Assembly: GCA_030684935.1 (NCBI GenBank)
Contig: JAUXXH010000052.1
Span: 62,001 to 126,000, forward strand
Length of the DNA: 64,000 bases
Source: Pseudolabrys sp.
GTDB lineage: Bacteria > Pseudomonadota > Alphaproteobacteria > Rhizobiales > Xanthobacteraceae
Direction of reading: 5' to 3'
Shown here: one piece after another, positions 1-9,388 of the stretch
Layout of the letters: each line of letters begins with the position of its first letter
Position numbering within the stretch: position 1 is the first letter of the stretch
Program-made: the position numbers and the translations under genes
The notes under the pieces: generated by a model
Told to the model about the DNA's origin: nothing
Databases searched by the model: none
The model's input: the letters and a program-made list of their open reading frames with translations, nothing else

Positions 1-682
1 CCAGATAGAGGACGGCAAAATACGGCGTCAGGCCGAACAACTGGATCGCCAGACCGCCGCCCAGCGCCGCCAGCCCGGAGCCGATGGCGAACGTCACGGT
101 GAACAAGAGATCGACATTGATGCCGACCGATTCCGCCATGCGGCGGTTGTCGACGGCGGCGCGGATGCGCGCGCCAATATTGGTGCGCTCGAAGCCGTAC
201 CAAAGCACCGCCACCAGAAACAGGCCGAGCACGATCAGGAAGGCCCGATAGCGCGGAAAGGCGCGGAAGCCGAGATCCACGTTGCCCTGCAGCCATTGCG
301 GCAGCGGCACCGATTTCGGGATCGGCCCGTAAAAGAAGGTGAAAGCGGCGATCGCCATGAAGGCGAGGCCGATGGTCAGCAGCACCTGGTCGAGCTCGCC
401 GGCCTTGTACAACGGGCGGTACAGCCGCCGCTCGAAGCGAATGCTGATCAGGCCGACCAGCACGGATGCGATGATCAGCGAGGATATGAAATCGACGCCG
501 TAGGACTGCGTCAGCGACACCACGAAATAGCCGCCGGCCATGGCGAAGGCGCCATGCGCCAGGTTGACGAAATTCATCAGCCCCATGGTCACCGACAGCC
601 CGACGGCGGTGATGAACAGGAACATGGCATAGGCCAGCCCGTCGAACAGAATGCTGACGGCGATGGTGGCGACCTGCGGCAC
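1..682 (-). CDS. livH: Branched-chain amino-acid ABC transporter permease, LivH family (partial, C-terminus beyond window)
   Basis: Inner-membrane permease of a high-affinity branched-chain amino-acid (HAAT) ABC importer. About 227 residues are visible. They are very hydrophobic and carry the LivH hallmark near residues 38-44 (NFVNLAHG), followed by several membrane spans and the cytoplasmic loop that contacts the ATPase (around IGARIRAAVDN). The proposed start is GTG at 682, which puts the NLAHG motif at the usual distance from the N-terminus; no better ATG lies upstream. The gene follows the substrate-binding protein gene on the same strand, separated by a strong hairpin. The family call is secure; the transported substrate is not proven. 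Confidence 0.88.
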   Translation of the reverse strand, partial: MPQVATIAVSILFDGLAYAMFLFITAVGLSVTMGLMNFVNLAHGAFAMAGGYFVVSLTQSYGVDFISSLIIASVLVGLISIRFERRLYRPLYKAGELDQVLLTIGLAFMAIAAFTFFYGPIPKSVPLPQWLQGNVDLGFRAFPRYRAFLIVLGLFLVAVLWYGFERTNIGARIRAAVDNRRMAESVGINVDLLFTVTFAIGSGLAALGGGLAIQLFGLTPYFAVLYL

Positions 683-710
683 GAGAGCCCTACCCCGGAA
701 CGAATTGAAA

Positions 711-739
711 CGCCGCCGCGCCGTTTTTGCGCGGCGGCG
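711..739 (-). terminator. Strong hairpin between binding-protein and permease genes
   Basis: A perfect 11-bp inverted repeat (CGCCGCCGCGC / GCGCGGCGGCG) with a 7-nt loop lies between the binding-protein stop and livH. No U-run follows the stem in the minus-strand reading direction, so it is more likely a partial terminator or a 3'-end stabilising stem than a full terminator. Such elements commonly let periplasmic binding proteins be made in excess over permeases. Confidence 0.6.
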
Positions 740-768
740 CCGATTGCTGTCAGATCACGCCTGACGGA

Positions 769-1974
769 TCAGGTGCCGCAGCGGCCGATCTTCTGCGCCT
801 TGCATTCGTCCTTCACCGCCTTGGTGGTGCCGAGGATCTTGACGCCAAGCTTGCCGTCGGCCTTGCGCACCACTTCCATGGCGTGCTGGTCCTGGATGAT
901 GTCGCGGGTGTCCGCGTCGATCGTGACCTGTCCGCGCGGTCCGTTTGTGGTCCAGCCCTTCATCGCCTCGATCACCTTGGCGCCGTCCGAGACCTTGCCA
1001 TCGAGTTTCTTGATGGTGTCGAAGATGGCATGCATGGTGTCCCAGCCGGCCGCCGACATGAAGTCCGGATAGGAGTCCTTGCCATAGGCCGCGTGCCATT
1101 CCTTGAGGAAGGCCTTGTTGGCGGCATTGTCGAGATCGACCGAATAATGCCCCATGACGATGGTGCCGATGGCGGCGTCGCCCATGTCCTGCAGCTTGTT
1201 GTCGGGGATCAGATCCATCGGGCCGATCAGCTTGACGCCGGCGGCGCGCATCCCGAGATCGCCGTAGGCCTTCATCACGCCGGTCGCATGCGCGCCGGAC
1301 GGAATGAAGACGTACATGCAATCGGGCTTGGCGTCCTTGATGCGCTGGAAGAACGGCGTGAAGTCCGGCACCTGCACCGGGCTGCCGAGCGGAATCGACA
1401 GTCCGACCTTGCCGCCGGCCTTCTCGAAGCCGGCCTTGAAGGCATCGGTCGAATCCTTGCCCGGCGGAAAGTCGGTATAGGCCAGCGCCGCGGTCTTGCA
1501 GCCTATCTTGTCGAAAGCAAAGGCGCCCATCGGATAGGCCGGGTGCCACATGCTGAACGACAGCCGCGCGATATAGGGCGACAGGTTGGTGATCCAGGCG
1601 GTGCCGGCATTGGCGATGATCAGCGGCGTCTTGGCCTGGGTCAGCACCGGTGCCATGGCGATCGCCGAGGGCGAAAACACGAAGCCGGTGAGGATCTGCA
1701 CCTTGTCATTGGTGATCAGTTCGGTCGCCACCGTCTTGGCCTGCGCACCGGTCGGCGGGCCTTCGTCGCGCTTGACGATCTCGACCTTGTGCGGCGCAAT
1801 ATCCTTGGCGTGAAGCTTGATATAGAGATCGAACGCCTTGTCGATCTGATGTCCAAGATCGGCATTGGCGCCGCTGAACGGCAGCACGACGCCGATCTTG
1901 ACGGTTTCAGCCTGGGCTGCGCCGCCCACCGTGAGCGCCAGGGCCGTCAGCCCGAGCCAACGAAACAGTTTCAT
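769..1974 (-). CDS. Branched-chain amino-acid-type ABC transporter substrate-binding protein (LivK family)
   Basis: Periplasmic type I binding protein that delivers a branched-chain amino acid, amide or related small molecule to the LivH permease encoded next. The start ATG at 1974 is chosen because GAGGGAGGA sits about 6 nt upstream; a TTG five codons earlier would place that site inside the gene. The roughly 401-residue product begins with a signal peptide (MKLFRWLGLTALALTVGG, cleavage after AQA) and shows the family opening VKIGVVLPFSGANADLG. The C-terminal half is typical Peripla_BP_6. Homologues in this order often bind aromatic or dicarboxylic compounds, so specificity is open. It is probably the promoter-proximal gene of the operon. 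Confidence 0.85.
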   Translation of the reverse strand: MKLFRWLGLTALALTVGGAAQAETVKIGVVLPFSGANADLGHQIDKAFDLYIKLHAKDIAPHKVEIVKRDEGPPTGAQAKTVATELITNDKVQILTGFVFSPSAIAMAPVLTQAKTPLIIANAGTAWITNLSPYIARLSFSMWHPAYPMGAFAFDKIGCKTAALAYTDFPPGKDSTDAFKAGFEKAGGKVGLSIPLGSPVQVPDFTPFFQRIKDAKPDCMYVFIPSGAHATGVMKAYGDLGMRAAGVKLIGPMDLIPDNKLQDMGDAAIGTIVMGHYSVDLDNAANKAFLKEWHAAYGKDSYPDFMSAAGWDTMHAIFDTIKKLDGKVSDGAKVIEAMKGWTTNGPRGQVTIDADTRDIIQDQHAMEVVRKADGKLGVKILGTTKAVKDECKAQKIGRCGT

Positions 1975-1995
1975 GATGTCCTCCCTCAAATCCCT

Positions 1996-2021
1996 GAATT
2001 AGTTTGGAATCCCACTAATTC
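1996..2021. promoter_or_regulatory. 8-bp perfect inverted repeat in the livK-type gene leader (candidate operator)
   Basis: GAATTAGT, a 10-nt spacer, then ACTAATTC form a perfect palindrome 22-47 nt upstream of the binding-protein start codon. It is AT-rich within GC-rich DNA and has the half-site/spacer geometry of a dimeric regulator. It could also fold as an mRNA leader stem. No regulator gene lies beside it in the window. Confidence 0.45.
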
Positions 2022-2188
2022 GGGGGCCGACCTCGCCGGCTCATTGAGGCTAAAGTGGACTAAATCGAAGTGTCAGGTCAATCAGGATCGATACGTCAAC
2101 GCGCGCTTTTTGCCGTGCGGTATGGCCTTGCTGCGGAATCTCTCGCTGGCGCTGTAGAATAGCCCGCGATACGGGCCAGCGCGCCGAA

Positions 2189-3424
2189 CTAGGCCGCTGA
2201 TTTGGCCGTGGTTTCCGCCGTCTCGGCGGCCGAACTGACCGAACTGGCGCCCCGGCGAGCGAGGATCATATCGAGCGAGGCGACCTCGACCCGGTTGCGC
2301 CCGTGCTCCTTGGCGAAATAGAGCGCATTGTCGGCCTGCGCCAGCAGTTCCGGGATGTCGAGCATGTCCTCCTGGCACACGACAAGACCGATGCTCACGG
2401 TCGCGCAGACCGGCCGGCCATCGACATCCATGGCCGACTTCGCAAAGGTTTCGCGGATCCGGTCGGCCACCGCCACCGCCTTGTCGCGGCTGGTGTCATA
2501 CAGCACCGCGGCGAATTCTTCGCCGCCGAGGCGGCCGATCAAATCGGACGAGCGGATCGACTGGCGGGCGCCGTCCGTGAAAATCTCCAGCACCCGATCG
2601 CCGAGCGCGTGGCCGAAGCGGTCGTTGATCGACTTGAAGTGATCGAGATCGATCAGAAGCACCGCGGTCGGCCGCGGTTTCGCATTGTATTTCTTCGCCA
2701 GCGTCGCCGCATCCTGCAGGAAGGCGCGGCGGTTGGCGATGCCGGTCAGCGGGTCGACCATGGCGGCGGTGCGATGGCGCTGCTCGGTGCGCTCTTTCGC
2801 CATGGCGAGCAGGATGAAGGCGATCGAGATCGTGAACAGCAGCGCCTCGAAGCTCAGCACGGTCAGCCAGACGCTGCCGTACATGCTGTTGGTCGGCGAC
2901 CAGGGCATCATCGCCACCAGCGGCGTGCGCAGCAGGAACAGCGCGCCATGCGCGAACAGCATGAAGATCGCCGGCCAGCGCGACACCAGTTGCTCGCTGC
3001 GGCCGCGCCAGAACTCATAGGCTGTGAGCCAGGTGTAGGCGGTGATGATGCCGGAGGCGATGAGCGACCGCGCTTCGAGCGAGTCGGCCAGCACCGGCAG
3101 GCGGCAGACCAGCAGCCAGATCACCGCGCCGGTCACCAGATAGACCGGCTCCACCGGACGCCCGTCGAACACGCGGGCGCCTGTCCAGGTGACGGCGAAG
3201 GCGGTGAACAGCAACGCGTTGGCGACGTCGATAGTGATCAGGTCGGGGGCCTGGCCAAACATGCCGAACAGCATCACCGAAGCGGCGCGGATCAGATGCG
3301 CGAAGCCCCACCAGGCCACGGCGTAAATCGCGGTGTTCTGCGCCCAGGCGAACAGCAGCAGCAAGCCGAGAATGGCCTCCACATAGACCGTCACCATGAA
3401 AAGCGTGTTGACGTCGAGATTCAT
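2189..3424 (-). CDS. Membrane-anchored diguanylate cyclase (GGDEF domain)
   Basis: Makes the second messenger cyclic di-GMP from two GTP. The 411-residue protein has roughly six or seven hydrophobic segments in residues 5-205, probably a MASE-type sensory membrane module, followed by a GGDEF domain from about residue 240. The catalytic signature is GGEEF. An RSSD motif five residues upstream matches the RxxD inhibitory site, so product inhibition is expected. The substrate-binding segment DHFKSINDRFGHALGD is intact. The C-terminal tail is Ala/Ser/Thr-rich. It stands alone between the liv genes and cysK; the signal it senses is unknown. Confidence 0.9.
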   Translation of the reverse strand: MNLDVNTLFMVTVYVEAILGLLLLFAWAQNTAIYAVAWWGFAHLIRAASVMLFGMFGQAPDLITIDVANALLFTAFAVTWTGARVFDGRPVEPVYLVTGAVIWLLVCRLPVLADSLEARSLIASGIITAYTWLTAYEFWRGRSEQLVSRWPAIFMLFAHGALFLLRTPLVAMMPWSPTNSMYGSVWLTVLSFEALLFTISIAFILLAMAKERTEQRHRTAAMVDPLTGIANRRAFLQDAATLAKKYNAKPRPTAVLLIDLDHFKSINDRFGHALGDRVLEIFTDGARQSIRSSDLIGRLGGEEFAAVLYDTSRDKAVAVADRIRETFAKSAMDVDGRPVCATVSIGLVVCQEDMLDIPELLAQADNALYFAKEHGRNRVEVASLDMILARRGASSVSSAAETAETTAKSAA

Positions 3425-3688
3425 GGACCCGCTACCGCCATTCCAGCGGGGTACACGTTTCGGCCATGTCCCCCGTTTGAGGCATAGACCCGGGCAGGGA
3501 AAAAAGTGGTGAATGTGCCCAAATACCTCCGGCCGATACGTGGATATGGTTTCGAGGGTGTTTCCAGATCGCGCCGCAGTTGAATCGGAAAACGCCGATT
3601 GGCGTTATTTCAGGCAGGAACGCTATACTTGTGGCGACAGTTGACCTCCATTAACGTTCTGAAAACTTTCGCACGGCCGGAACCAGAC

Positions 3689-4729
3689 ATGCACATTCGC
3701 GACGGCATCATCGATGCAATCGGCCATACGCCGCTGATCAAGCTCAAACGCGCTTCCGAACTGACCGGCTGCACCATTCTCGGCAAGGCCGAATTCATGA
3801 ATCCGGGCGGTTCGGTCAAGGACCGCGCCGGCCGGCAGATGATCATGGAGGCGGAAGCCCGCGGCGAATTGCGCCCCGGCGGGCTGGTGGTGGAGTCGAC
3901 CGCGGGCAATACCGGCATCGGCCTCGCGCTGGTCGCCAATGCGCGCGGCTACCGCACCTTGATCGTCATCCCCGAGACGCAGAGTCAGGAAAAGAAAGAC
4001 ATGTTGCGCCTGTGCGGCGCCGAACTGGTCGAGGTGCCGGCCCTGCCCTATGGCAACCCCAACAATTACCAGCATGTCGGCCGGCGGCTGGCGGAGCAAC
4101 TGAATAAGACCGAGAAGAACGGCGTCATCTTCGCCGACCAGTGGAACAACCTCGACAACCGCAAGGCCCATTACGTCTCCACCGGCCCGGAAATCTGGCA
4201 GCAGACCGACGGCACGGTCGACGCCTTCATCTGCGCGCTCGGCACCGGCGGCACCATCGCCGGCACCGCCACCTTCCTGCGCGAGAAGAAGAAAGACATC
4301 ATCATCGGCGTGGCCGATCCGCGCGGCGCCGCCATGTACAATCTTTTCGCCCACGGCGAGGTCAAGGCCAGCGAAGGCTCGTCGATCACCGAAGGCATCG
4401 GCCTCGGCCGCGTGACGCCGATCATCGGCGATATTCAGGTCGACAAGGCCTATCTGATCCCCGACGAGGAAGCGGTGCCGATCGTGTTCGATCTGCTCGA
4501 ACATGAAGGGCTGTGCCTCGGCGGTTCGTCGGGCGTCAACGTCGCCGGCGCGATCCGTCTGGCCCGGGATCTCGGCCCCGGCAAGACCATCGTCACGGTG
4601 CTGTGCGATTCCGGCACCCGCTATCAGTCGAAGCTGTTCAATCCGGCCTTCCTGCGTTCGAAGAACCTGCCGGTGCCCGCCTGGCTGGAGCGCAAGTCCG
4701 ATATCAAACCGCCGATTGTGGCGACCTGA
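3689..4729 (+). CDS. cysK: Cysteine synthase A (O-acetylserine sulfhydrylase family)
   Basis: PLP enzyme that makes cysteine from O-acetylserine and sulfide. ATG 3689 gives 346 residues beginning MHIRDGIIDAIGHTPLIKLK, the usual N-terminus; an upstream in-frame extension to 3599 is not family-like. The PLP lysine is K44 in NPGGSVKDRAG, the substrate loop is STAGNTGIG near residue 70, and the phosphate loop is GTGGTIAG. TAGNTG replaces the commoner TSGNTG. The length and C-terminal extension match a long rhizobial variant rather than E. coli CysK (about 323 residues). A cystathionine beta-synthase-like activity cannot be excluded. It lies near a sulfurtransferase gene, giving a small sulfur-metabolism cluster. 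Confidence 0.88.
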   Translation: MHIRDGIIDAIGHTPLIKLKRASELTGCTILGKAEFMNPGGSVKDRAGRQMIMEAEARGELRPGGLVVESTAGNTGIGLALVANARGYRTLIVIPETQSQEKKDMLRLCGAELVEVPALPYGNPNNYQHVGRRLAEQLNKTEKNGVIFADQWNNLDNRKAHYVSTGPEIWQQTDGTVDAFICALGTGGTIAGTATFLREKKKDIIIGVADPRGAAMYNLFAHGEVKASEGSSITEGIGLGRVTPIIGDIQVDKAYLIPDEEAVPIVFDLLEHEGLCLGGSSGVNVAGAIRLARDLGPGKTIVTVLCDSGTRYQSKLFNPAFLRSKNLPVPAWLERKSDIKPPIVAT

Positions 4730-4747
4730 TCGGGCGGCTCGCGCGAT

Positions 4748-5071
4748 TTAGGGGTTCACGCCGCGCGTTTCCCTGACCTCATAGTGGCGCGAACGGCTGT
4801 CGAACCGCTTGAGCAGCGCGCGCGCTTTGGGCGGCACGACGGCGGTTTCATGATCGGCCCCGGCAAAAGCCTCGATGGCGGCCATCGAATCGAACCACAT
4901 GACCGTGATAAATTCAGTCTCGTCGCCGCCATCGGCGCGGAAAAGCTCGATTCGACGAAACCCGGCAATGCCGCGGCCCAGAATGCCGGGAAATATTTCA
5001 TGCCGCAGCAGTGTTTCGTAAGGATCCGCATTTTGCGGCGTGGTCCACCCGTGCCAAATCCGTGCGATCAT
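4748..5071 (-). CDS. Small ABM-like (dimeric alpha/beta barrel) protein of unknown function
   Basis: 107 residues beginning MIARIWHGWTTPQNAD. The ATG at 5071 is chosen for the GGGAAGAG ribosome site 4-5 nt upstream; a longer form from 5098 would include that site. The pattern IARIWHG...YETLLR, FRRIELFR, FITVMWFDSMAAIEAFAG resembles the antibiotic biosynthesis monooxygenase (ABM)/stress-responsive dimeric barrel fold. That fold includes small monooxygenases as well as proteins with no enzymatic role, so function is not assigned. It is convergent with cysK (18-nt gap) and divergent from the sulfurtransferase gene. Confidence 0.65.
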   Translation of the reverse strand: MIARIWHGWTTPQNADPYETLLRHEIFPGILGRGIAGFRRIELFRADGGDETEFITVMWFDSMAAIEAFAGADHETAVVPPKARALLKRFDSRSRHYEVRETRGVNP

Positions 5072-5211
5072 CGCTCTTCCCTGTTGCGCCTCATGCAACC
5101 TAATCGCGGCCTCACCCGTTGCCTATGGCGGCCGAAACACGCGCCGGCCGTTGCACTAGGCGGCCGGATCGACCAAGCTTGCCGCCTGCCCTATTTTTGG
5201 AGTCTATCGCC

Positions 5212-6075
5212 ATGAATGCAACGCCGAGCCCCACACCCGCCAGTTCCTGGCTCAAGACCACCGAATGGCTGGCAGGCGAACTCGGCAAGCCGAACGTCGT
5301 GGTGGTCGATGCATCCTATTATCTGCCGACGCAGAAGCGCGACCCCAAGGCTGAGTATCTGGCCGAGCATATTCCCGGCGCCGTTTTTTTCGACCTCAAC
5401 GCGGTGGCCGACGATTCCAGTGATTTGCCGCACATGTTGCCCGGGCCGGCCCAGTTCGGCGAAGCGGCCGGCAAGCTCGGCATCGCCGAGACCGACACCA
5501 TCGTCGTTTATGACGGCACCGGCCTCTATTCGGCGCCGCGGGTGTGGTGGACGTTCCGGATCTTCGGCGCCAGGAAGGTCTACATTCTCGACGGCGGACT
5601 GCCGGCCTGGAAAAGCGAAGGCCGCCCGACCGAAGGCGGCGCGGTCACCCGCGAGCCGCGCGAATTCAAGGCCGAGATGGACACCGGCGCGGTCGCCATG
5701 CATTCCGACGTGCAGATGGCGCTGAACGACGACAAGATCCAGGTGGTCGATGCGCGTTCCGCCGCGCGCTTCGCCGGTCGCGATCCCGAACCGCGCGAGG
5801 GCCTGCGCTCCGGTCACATGCCGCGCGCGCTCAATTTGCCTTTCACCGAAATCGTCGAGAACGGCCGCCTGGTGTCACCCGAGAAGATCGCCGCGGCCTT
5901 CGCCAAGGCCGGCGTCGATACCGACAAGCCGATCATCACCACCTGCGGCTCAGGCGTGACCGCCGTCGTGCTGGCGCTGGGCCTCGAGGCACTCGGCAAA
6001 GGCCCGGCGCAGATCTACGACGGCTCGTGGTCGGAATGGGGTGCGCGGCCCGATCTGCCGGTCGAAAAGGACTAG
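5212..6075 (+). CDS. sseA: 3-Mercaptopyruvate sulfurtransferase
   Basis: Transfers sulfur from 3-mercaptopyruvate to a thiol acceptor or cyanide, in cysteine breakdown. The ATG at 5212 follows TTTTTGGAG by about 10 nt and gives 287 residues, normal for the family. Two rhodanese domains are visible: an inactive N-terminal one (about 15-140) and a catalytic one (about 165-285) with Cys245 in CGSGVTA, the loop that separates mercaptopyruvate from thiosulfate sulfurtransferases. It is placed with cysK, on the same strand. No signal peptide is seen, so it should be cytoplasmic. Confidence 0.9.
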   Translation: MNATPSPTPASSWLKTTEWLAGELGKPNVVVVDASYYLPTQKRDPKAEYLAEHIPGAVFFDLNAVADDSSDLPHMLPGPAQFGEAAGKLGIAETDTIVVYDGTGLYSAPRVWWTFRIFGARKVYILDGGLPAWKSEGRPTEGGAVTREPREFKAEMDTGAVAMHSDVQMALNDDKIQVVDARSAARFAGRDPEPREGLRSGHMPRALNLPFTEIVENGRLVSPEKIAAAFAKAGVDTDKPIITTCGSGVTAVVLALGLEALGKGPAQIYDGSWSEWGARPDLPVEKD

Positions 6076-6101
6076 GCGCAAACCGTCCGGCTTCCTCCGG
6101 A

Positions 6102-6899
6102 TCAGTGCAAAATCTGGCTCAGGAACAGCTTGGTGCGTTCGTGCTGCGGGCTGGAGAAGAACACCTCCGGCGCATTGGCCTCGATGATCTGCCCCTGGTC
6201 CATGAACACCACGCGGTTCGCCACCTGACGGGCAAAGCCCATCTCGTGCGTCACCACCAGCATGGTCATGCCGTCTTCGGCCAGCCCCACCATGGTGTCG
6301 AGCACCTCCTTGACCATTTCCGGGTCGAGCGCCGAGGTCGGCTCGTCGAACAGCATGATCTTCGGATTCATGCAAAGCGCGCGGGCAATGGCGACGCGCT
6401 GCTGCTGGCCGCCCGATAGCTGGCCGGGAAACTTGGCGGCCTGCTCCGGAATCTTGACGCGCGTGAGATAGTGCATCGCCACTTCGTCGGCCTCGCGCTT
6501 GGGCATCTTGCGCACCCAGATCGGCGCCAGCGTGCAGTTTTCCAGCACCGTCAAATGCGGGAACAGGTTGAAGTGCTGGAACACCATGCCGACCTCGCGG
6601 CGGACCTCGTCGATCTTCTTCAGATCATTGGTGAGTTCGACGCCATCGACGATGATGCGCCCGGACTGGTGCTCCTCCAGCCGGTTGATGCAGCGGATCA
6701 TGGTCGATTTGCCGGAGCCCGACGGCCCGCAGATGACGATGCGTTCGCCGCCCGGCACCTGAAGATTGATGTCGCGCAGCACGTGGAAGTCGCCGTACCA
6801 CTTGTTCATGTCGATGATTTCGACCGCTACCCCGGTATTGAGCCGGCTCCGCTTCAGCGGCGATTCAGACGCCGGCTTCTTGGTCATGCTGTCGGTCAT
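6102..6899 (-). CDS. aapP: General L-amino acid ABC transporter, ATP-binding protein
   Basis: ATPase of the Aap/Bzt polar amino-acid importer. ATG 6899 gives 265 residues; the same frame stays open far into aapM but only as antiframe noise. Visible motifs are Walker [11 protein letters not shown]-loop region [15 protein letters not shown], signature LSGGQQQR, Walker [15 protein letters not shown] and the switch His in VTHEMGFA. It is the last gene of the aapJQMP operon, 26 nt after aapM. It meets sseA tail to tail, leaving a 26-nt gap. Confidence 0.94.
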   Translation of the reverse strand: MTDSMTKKPASESPLKRSRLNTGVAVEIIDMNKWYGDFHVLRDINLQVPGGERIVICGPSGSGKSTMIRCINRLEEHQSGRIIVDGVELTNDLKKIDEVRREVGMVFQHFNLFPHLTVLENCTLAPIWVRKMPKREADEVAMHYLTRVKIPEQAAKFPGQLSGGQQQRVAIARALCMNPKIMLFDEPTSALDPEMVKEVLDTMVGLAEDGMTMLVVTHEMGFARQVANRVVFMDQGQIIEANAPEVFFSSPQHERTKLFLSQILH

Positions 6900-6925
6900 G
6901 GGCTTTGCCTTTCTGACATCGGGCG

Positions 6926-8092
6926 TCAGCGTTTGTCGCTTTTGGCCAGGCGCTCTTCGGTCACGCGCGCGTAACGCGACATGGCGTAGCAGAACACCAG
7001 ATAGAAGATTGCGGCGACCGCGTAGCCGGTGGTCGAGGTCACCGGCGCCGCCCATTTCGGATCGATGCGCGACACCTCGATGGTGCGCAGCAGATCGAAA
7101 ATGCCGACGATGAAGACCAGCGTGGTGTCCTTGAACAGCCCGATATAGGTGTTGACGATATTCGGGATGGTGACCTTGAGCGCCTGCGGCAGGATGATCA
7201 GCCGCATCATCTGCCAATAGCCGAGTCCGACCGCCATGGCGCCTTCGTACTGGCCCTTGGGCATCGACTGCAGGCCGGCGCGCACCACCTCCGCCATGTA
7301 GGCCGAGGCAAACAGTGCGATGCCGACCAGCGCGCGCACCAGCTTGTCCGGCGACAGATGTTCCGGCACGAACAGCGGCAGCATCACGCTGGCCATGAAC
7401 AACACCGTGACCAGCGGCACGCCGCGCACGAACTCGATGAAGACGATCGACGCCATGCGCACCGCCGGCATGTCGGACCGCCGCCCCAGCGCCAGCAAAA
7501 TGCCGAGCGGCAACGAGACGACGATGCCGACCGAGGCGACCACGATGGTCACCAAGACGCCGCCCCACAGGCTGGTGTCGACCGTCCGCAGGCCGATCGC
7601 CTCCCAGCCGGACAGCAGGATGAACGAGGTCACCGGCACAATGATAAAGAAATATGCGGCGCCGAGATCGCGGCGCGGCGCGTTCAGCGACAGCAGCCAC
7701 ACCACGCCGAAGGCCAGCATGGCGAAGAAAATATCGACCCGCCATCGCTCCGAAATCGGGTAGGAACCGTAAGTGAAGTAGTTCAGCCGCTCCCACACGA
7801 ACGGCCAGCAGGCGCCGATGGCGCGCTGCTGCACTTCCTCCCGGCAGGCGTCGCGGTCGACGCCGGTCCAGACCGCGTCTATCAACAGGAAGCGCGCCAG
7901 TTCGTAGCCGACCCATGCCAGGAGCGCGCCGACCAGGATGGTCATAACGACATTGAACGGCGTAGACAGCAGGCGTTCGCGCAGCCATGCCCATGGCCCG
8001 GTCATCGATATCGGCGGCTTGCGCGGATCGATCACGGTGTCGCGCACGAACGCGATTTTCGCTACCGCCAGATCGCCTTCCGACATGGTCAT
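6926..8092 (-). CDS. aapM: General L-amino acid ABC transporter permease AapM
   Basis: Inner-membrane permease of the Aap system (HisMQ family). 388 residues, with an N-terminal cytoplasmic stretch, several spans in residues 40-200 and the conserved permease loop near the C-terminus ([19 protein letters not shown]). The first ATG (8092) or the one two codons later (8086) are equivalent choices. It starts 10 nt after the aapQ stop, so the genes are co-transcribed. The large periplasmic insert before the core domain is typical of AapM/BztC compared with shorter HisM proteins. Confidence 0.92.
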   Translation of the reverse strand: MTMSEGDLAVAKIAFVRDTVIDPRKPPISMTGPWAWLRERLLSTPFNVVMTILVGALLAWVGYELARFLLIDAVWTGVDRDACREEVQQRAIGACWPFVWERLNYFTYGSYPISERWRVDIFFAMLAFGVVWLLSLNAPRRDLGAAYFFIIVPVTSFILLSGWEAIGLRTVDTSLWGGVLVTIVVASVGIVVSLPLGILLALGRRSDMPAVRMASIVFIEFVRGVPLVTVLFMASVMLPLFVPEHLSPDKLVRALVGIALFASAYMAEVVRAGLQSMPKGQYEGAMAVGLGYWQMMRLIILPQALKVTIPNIVNTYIGLFKDTTLVFIVGIFDLLRTIEVSRIDPKWAAPVTSTTGYAVAAIFYLVFCYAMSRYARVTEERLAKSDKR

Positions 8093-8102
8093 GAGCGCGC
8101 TC

Positions 8103-9293
8103 TCATCGTTCCACCAGCGCGACCCGGCGATTGTAGATATTCATCAGCAGCGATGTGGACAGACTGATGACGAGATAGACCAGCATGGTGATGGCCACCA
8201 CCTCCACCGCCTGTCCGGTCTGGTTCAGCACGGTGCCGGTGAACACCTGCACCAAATCCGGATAGCCGATCGCCACCGCCAGCGACGAATTCTTGGTCAA
8301 ATTGAGGTACTGGCTGGTCAGCGGCGGGATGATGACCCGCATCGCCTGCGGCACCACGATCAGCCGCAGCGTCGGCCGCGGCTGCAGGCCGAGCGAATAG
8401 GCCGCCTCGACCTGCCCGTGTGACACCGCGAGAACGCCGGCGCGCACCACTTCGGCGATAAAGGCCGCGGTGTAGATCGAGAGGCCGAACAGCAGCGCGG
8501 CGAATTCCGGCAGGATCTCGACGCCGCCGGCGATGTTGAACCGTCCGGCCTGCGGATAGGAGAAACTGAGCGGAAATCCCTTCAGCGCCAGCACCGCCAA
8601 CGGCAGGCCGATCACCAGCGCCAGCACCACCGCGGCGACCGGGGCCTGCTGGCCGGTGCGCTCCTGGCGCTTGCGGGCCCAGATGTAGAAGCCGATCGAT
8701 CCAGCGACGCCGACCGCCAGCGCCACCAGCACCATCTCGAAACCGTACAGGAATTCCGGCCGCGGCAGAAACAGGCCGCGATTGTTGATCATGCCGCCGC
8801 CCGGAATGACAATGCTGTCGCGAATATCCGGCAGCGCCTTGAGCACGGCGTTGTACCAGAACAGCAATTGCAGCAGCAGCGGCAGATTGCGGATGGTTTC
8901 GACGAAACCGCCGGCGACCTTGGACAGCAGCCAGTTCTTCGACAGCCGCGACAGGCCGACGATGAAGCCGAGAATGGTCGCAAAGACGATACCGAGGCCA
9001 GCCACCAGCAAGGTATTGAGCAGGCCGACCCAGAAGGCGCGGCCATAGGTGGACGCCTGCGACGAATAGGAAATCAGCGTCTGGCTGATATCGAATCCGG
9101 CGGTGTTGTTCCAGAAGCCGAAGCCGGAGGCGATATTGGCGCGGGCCAGATTTTCGATCGCATTGCTGACGGCGCCATAGACCAGGAAGGCAATCGCCGC
9201 CAACAAAGCGAGCTGGTAGAAAATGCTGCGAATTTTGGGATCGTTATAGAACGCGACACGCGCCGGGCCGGACGGTGTTGAGTCTGACGACAT
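8103..9293 (-). CDS. aapQ: General L-amino acid ABC transporter permease AapQ
   Basis: Partner permease of AapM, 396 residues. The ATG at 9293 is preceded by GAGGGG 4 nt upstream. It carries a first span near residue 30, a long periplasmic region, and the EAA-type loop near residue 280 (RAGVLAVSHGQVEAAYSLG). The N-terminal SQTLISYSSQASTYGRAFWVGLLNTL segment type is characteristic of AapQ/BztB. It is second in the operon, separated from aapJ by 95 nt that hold a strong hairpin. Confidence 0.92.
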   Translation of the reverse strand: MSSDSTPSGPARVAFYNDPKIRSIFYQLALLAAIAFLVYGAVSNAIENLARANIASGFGFWNNTAGFDISQTLISYSSQASTYGRAFWVGLLNTLLVAGLGIVFATILGFIVGLSRLSKNWLLSKVAGGFVETIRNLPLLLQLLFWYNAVLKALPDIRDSIVIPGGGMINNRGLFLPRPEFLYGFEMVLVALAVGVAGSIGFYIWARKRQERTGQQAPVAAVVLALVIGLPLAVLALKGFPLSFSYPQAGRFNIAGGVEILPEFAALLFGLSIYTAAFIAEVVRAGVLAVSHGQVEAAYSLGLQPRPTLRLIVVPQAMRVIIPPLTSQYLNLTKNSSLAVAIGYPDLVQVFTGTVLNQTGQAVEVVAITMLVYLVISLSTSLLMNIYNRRVALVER

Positions 9294-9342
9294 TCACCCC
9301 TCCTCGGGCGCGCCGCGCCCGATACCCCATCTCCCCGCAGCA

Positions 9343-9364
9343 CCGCGGGCGCCCCCGCCCGCGG
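9343..9364 (-). terminator. Hairpin in the aapJ-aapQ intergenic gap
   Basis: CCGCGGGCG and CGCCCGCGG form a perfect 9-bp stem with a 4-nt loop about 25 nt after the aapJ stop. A second GC-rich fold lies at about 9305-9321. No U-run follows. By analogy with other binding-protein operons it probably limits read-through or protects the aapJ message, raising AapJ over the permeases. Confidence 0.55.
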
Positions 9365-9388
9365 CATTGCTTCGTCAGCGTCGTCCGC

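Noticed and set aside
727-2157. 476-residue plus-strand frame over the binding-protein gene
   Set aside because: Complementary to an intact binding protein with signal peptide and ribosome site; the translation lacks any domain.
6900-7994. N-terminal extension of aapP to 630 residues
   Set aside because: The extension overlaps aapM in another frame and is Arg-rich noise; the ATPase starts normally at 6899.
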